This document shows positions 8,429 to 9,563 of a stretch of 9,563 nt of DNA, in pieces. The position numbers were made by a program, and so were the translations under genes. Under the pieces are notes generated by a model that was not told the origin of the DNA, searched no databases, and saw nothing but the letters and a program-made list of their open reading frames with translations. The stretch is from Pseudomonas sp. (GTDB lineage Bacteria > Pseudomonadota > Gammaproteobacteria > Pseudomonadales > Pseudomonadaceae): assembly GCA_029239415.1 (NCBI GenBank), contig JAQZAY010000126.1, forward strand, positions 1-9,563, read 5' to 3'. Numbering within the stretch: the stretch's first letter is position 1; each line of letters starts with the position of its first letter.

Positions 8429-8460
8429 GCTCGGGTCCGGTGTTGCCTGCGCTGCTCAGA

Positions 8461-8477
8461 GGGCCGCTGTGCGGCCC
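8461..8477. repeat. Side hairpin next to REP unit 1
   Basis: GGGCCGC (8461-8467), loop TGT, GCGGCCC (8471-8477): a perfect 7-bp stem with a 3-nt loop, one base from the conserved TTCGCGG start of REP unit 1. It has the same geometry as the hairpin at 8561-8577 beside REP unit 2, but a different stem sequence. Confidence 0.6.
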
Positions 8478-8478
8478 A

Positions 8479-8505
8479 TTCGCGGCCAAGGCCGCTCCCG
8501 CAGGG
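8479..8505 (+). repeat. REP element, unit 1 (P. putida type)
   Basis: The unit begins TTCGCGGCCAAGGCCGCTCC and continues CCGCAGGG. It shares the layout of the P. putida REP consensus (TTCGCGG, small palindrome, CCGCTCC, then CAGG), with GCGGCC-AA-GGCCGC as its internal palindrome. It is a short non-coding repeat found in many intergenic sites of these genomes and is normally moved by a REP-associated tyrosine transposase encoded elsewhere; none is in this window. Confidence 0.8.
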
Positions 8506-8535
8506 TAGTGGTGCTCCTTGAAGGCAGCGCCATTT

Positions 8536-8560
8536 CTGTGGGAGCGGCCTTGGCCGCGAA
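8536..8560 (-). repeat. REP element, unit 2, inverted
   Basis: This is unit 1 in opposite orientation. A core of 21 bp (8540-8560) is an exact inverted copy of 8479-8499, and 24 positions extended inward differ only at one base (8500 versus 8539). The two units flank a 33-bp central spacer, forming a REP doublet, or REPIN. It lies between valS and rlmF, where it could fold into a long hairpin in a read-through transcript. Confidence 0.8.
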
Positions 8561-8577
8561 CGAGGGCGGAGCCCTCG
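8561..8577 (-). repeat. Side hairpin next to REP unit 2, downstream of valS
   Basis: CGAGGGC (8561-8567), loop GGA, GCCCTCG (8571-8577): a perfect 7-bp stem abutting REP unit 2. On the minus strand it starts 24 nt after the valS stop and is followed by TTCGCGG, not a T tract, so it is a poor intrinsic terminator alone, though with the REP pair it may help end or protect the valS message. Confidence 0.6.
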
Positions 8578-8600
8578 CTGGTCAGATCAGCGATGTCAGG

Positions 8601-9563
8601 TTACAGCGCTGCAATCCGCGCATGCTGCTCGGTGAAGTTGGCCAGGGCCTGCTCGGACTCGGCCAGCTTGGCGCGTTCCTTGTCGATCACGGCCGGCGGG
8701 GCCTTGTCGACGAAGGCGGCGTTGGACAGCTTGCCGCCCACCCGCTCCACTTCACCCTGCAGGCGCTGGATCTCCTTGTTCAGGCGCGCAAGCTCGGCGT
8801 CCTTGTCGATCAGGCCGGCCATCGGCACCAGCACCTGCAGGTCACCGACCAGGGCGGTGGCGCTCAACGGCGCCTCGTCCTGTTCGCCCAGCACGGTGAA
8901 GGACTCGATCTTCGCCAGCTTCTTGAGCAGCGCTTCGTTTTCCTGCAGGCGGCGCTGGTCCTCGGCGCTGGCGTTCTTCAGGAACAGCGACAGCGGCTTG
9001 CCCGGGCCGATGTTCATCTCGCCGCGGATGTTGCGCACGCCGAGCATCAGTTCCTTGAGCCATTCGATATCGCCTTCGGCGGCGGCATCGATGCGGCTTT
9101 CATTGGCCACCGGCCAGGGCTGCAGCATGATGGTCTTGCCTTCGGCACCGGCCAGCGGCGCCAGGCGCTGCCAGATTTCCTCGGTGATGAACGGCATGAA
9201 CGGATGGGCCAGGCGCAGCGCGACTTCCAGGACCCGCACCAGGGTGCGACGGGTGCCACGGGCACGCTCGACCGGAGCGTTCTCGTCCCACAGTACCGGC
9301 TTGGACAGCTCCAGGTACCAGTCGCAATACTGGTTCCAGATGAACTCGTAGAGCGCCTGGGCGGCCAGGTCGAAGCGGAACTGCTCCAGCTGGCGGGTCA
9401 CTTCGGCTTCGGTGCGCTGCAGCTGCGAGATGATCCAGCGGTCGGCCAGCGACAGCTCGTAGGCCTCGCCGTTCTGGCCGCAGTCCTCGCCCTTGTCCAG
9501 CACGTAGCGGGCGGCGTTCCAGATCTTGTTGCAGAAGTTGCGGTAGCCTTCGACGCGGCCCAT
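8601..9563 (-). CDS. valS: Valyl-tRNA synthetase ValS, C-terminal third
   Basis: ValS charges tRNA-Val in the cytoplasm. The frame is open to the window edge; the Met at the edge is internal (family length about 950), so only about the last 320 residues are present and the catalytic HIGH and KMSKS regions lie outside. Visible are the start of the anticodon-binding domain [20 protein letters not shown] (2-21), ADRWIISQL (40-48), [18 protein letters not shown] (72-89) and [16 protein letters not shown] (119-134). The C-terminal tRNA-binding arm is a charged coiled coil, about residues 252-316, including [20 protein letters not shown] and a later [16 protein letters not shown], separated by the typical [13 protein letters not shown] turn. 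The C-terminus is complete. rlmF follows in the same direction after 172 bp. Confidence 0.97.
   Translation of the reverse strand: MGRVEGYRNFCNKIWNAARYVLDKGEDCGQNGEAYELSLADRWIISQLQRTEAEVTRQLEQFRFDLAAQALYEFIWNQYCDWYLELSKPVLWDENAPVERARGTRRTLVRVLEVALRLAHPFMPFITEEIWQRLAPLAGAEGKTIMLQPWPVANESRIDAAAEGDIEWLKELMLGVRNIRGEMNIGPGKPLSLFLKNASAEDQRRLQENEALLKKLAKIESFTVLGEQDEAPLSATALVGDLQVLVPMAGLIDKDAELARLNKEIQRLQGEVERVGGKLSNAAFVDKAPPAVIDKERAKLAESEQALANFTEQHARIAAL

Noticed and set aside
7493..8521. 342-codon open frame on the plus strand opposite rlmF, running into the REP region
   Set aside because: Antisense to a well-supported rlmF with all its motifs, and the tail translates REP sequence.
8518..9351. 277-codon open frame on the plus strand opposite valS
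   Set aside because: Ser/Arg-rich translation with no domain, antisense to a conserved valS region.

Overview
This window is a stretch of ordinary core chromosome from a fluorescent Pseudomonas, most likely of the P. putida group. The reasons are the GC-rich, G/C-ending codon use, the gene order murA-hisG-hisD-hisC, the near-familiar MurA, HisD and HU sequences, a HupN-type HU protein, and an intergenic repeat with the architecture of the P. putida REP element. The species assignment is inference, since no database search was possible.

Layout. (1) Plus strand, 1-5764: the 3' three-quarters of murA (peptidoglycan), then hisG, hisD and hisC (histidine biosynthesis), then a CynX/NimT-like MFS transporter and a small GIY-YIG protein of the YhbQ type. 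Spacing is 91 bp (murA-hisG), 126 bp (hisG-hisD), 2 bp (hisD-hisC), 14 bp (hisC-MFS) and 5 bp (MFS-GIY-YIG). hisD, hisC, the transporter and the GIY-YIG gene therefore look co-transcribed, while the two larger gaps carry hairpins and may separate or modulate expression. (2) Minus strand, 6752-5745: a YejK/NdpA nucleoid-associated protein gene, overlapping the end of the GIY-YIG gene tail to tail by 20 bp. (3) 6753-7146: a 394-bp divergent intergenic region with spaced A/T tracts and several small dyads. (4) Plus strand, 7147-7428: an HU-family gene (hupN) closed by a textbook terminator. (5) Minus strand, 8428-7478: rlmF, a 23S rRNA m6A methyltransferase. (6) 8429-8600: an intergenic region holding two REP units in inverted orientation (REPIN-like). 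(7) Minus strand, 9563-8601: the last third of valS.

How the genes relate. HisG, HisD and HisC supply the first, the last two oxidative, and the transamination steps of histidine synthesis; HisG is the short form that needs a separate HisZ. Two nucleoid-associated protein genes (yejK and hupN) are divergent and share one upstream region. rlmF and valS are both translation-related. I see no phage, transposase, CRISPR, toxin-antitoxin or other accessory system, and no convincing undescribed system. The observations worth a second look are non-coding: the inverted REP pair with differing but structurally equivalent side hairpins, the A/T tracts between the two nucleoid-protein genes, and the hairpin in the murA-hisG gap.
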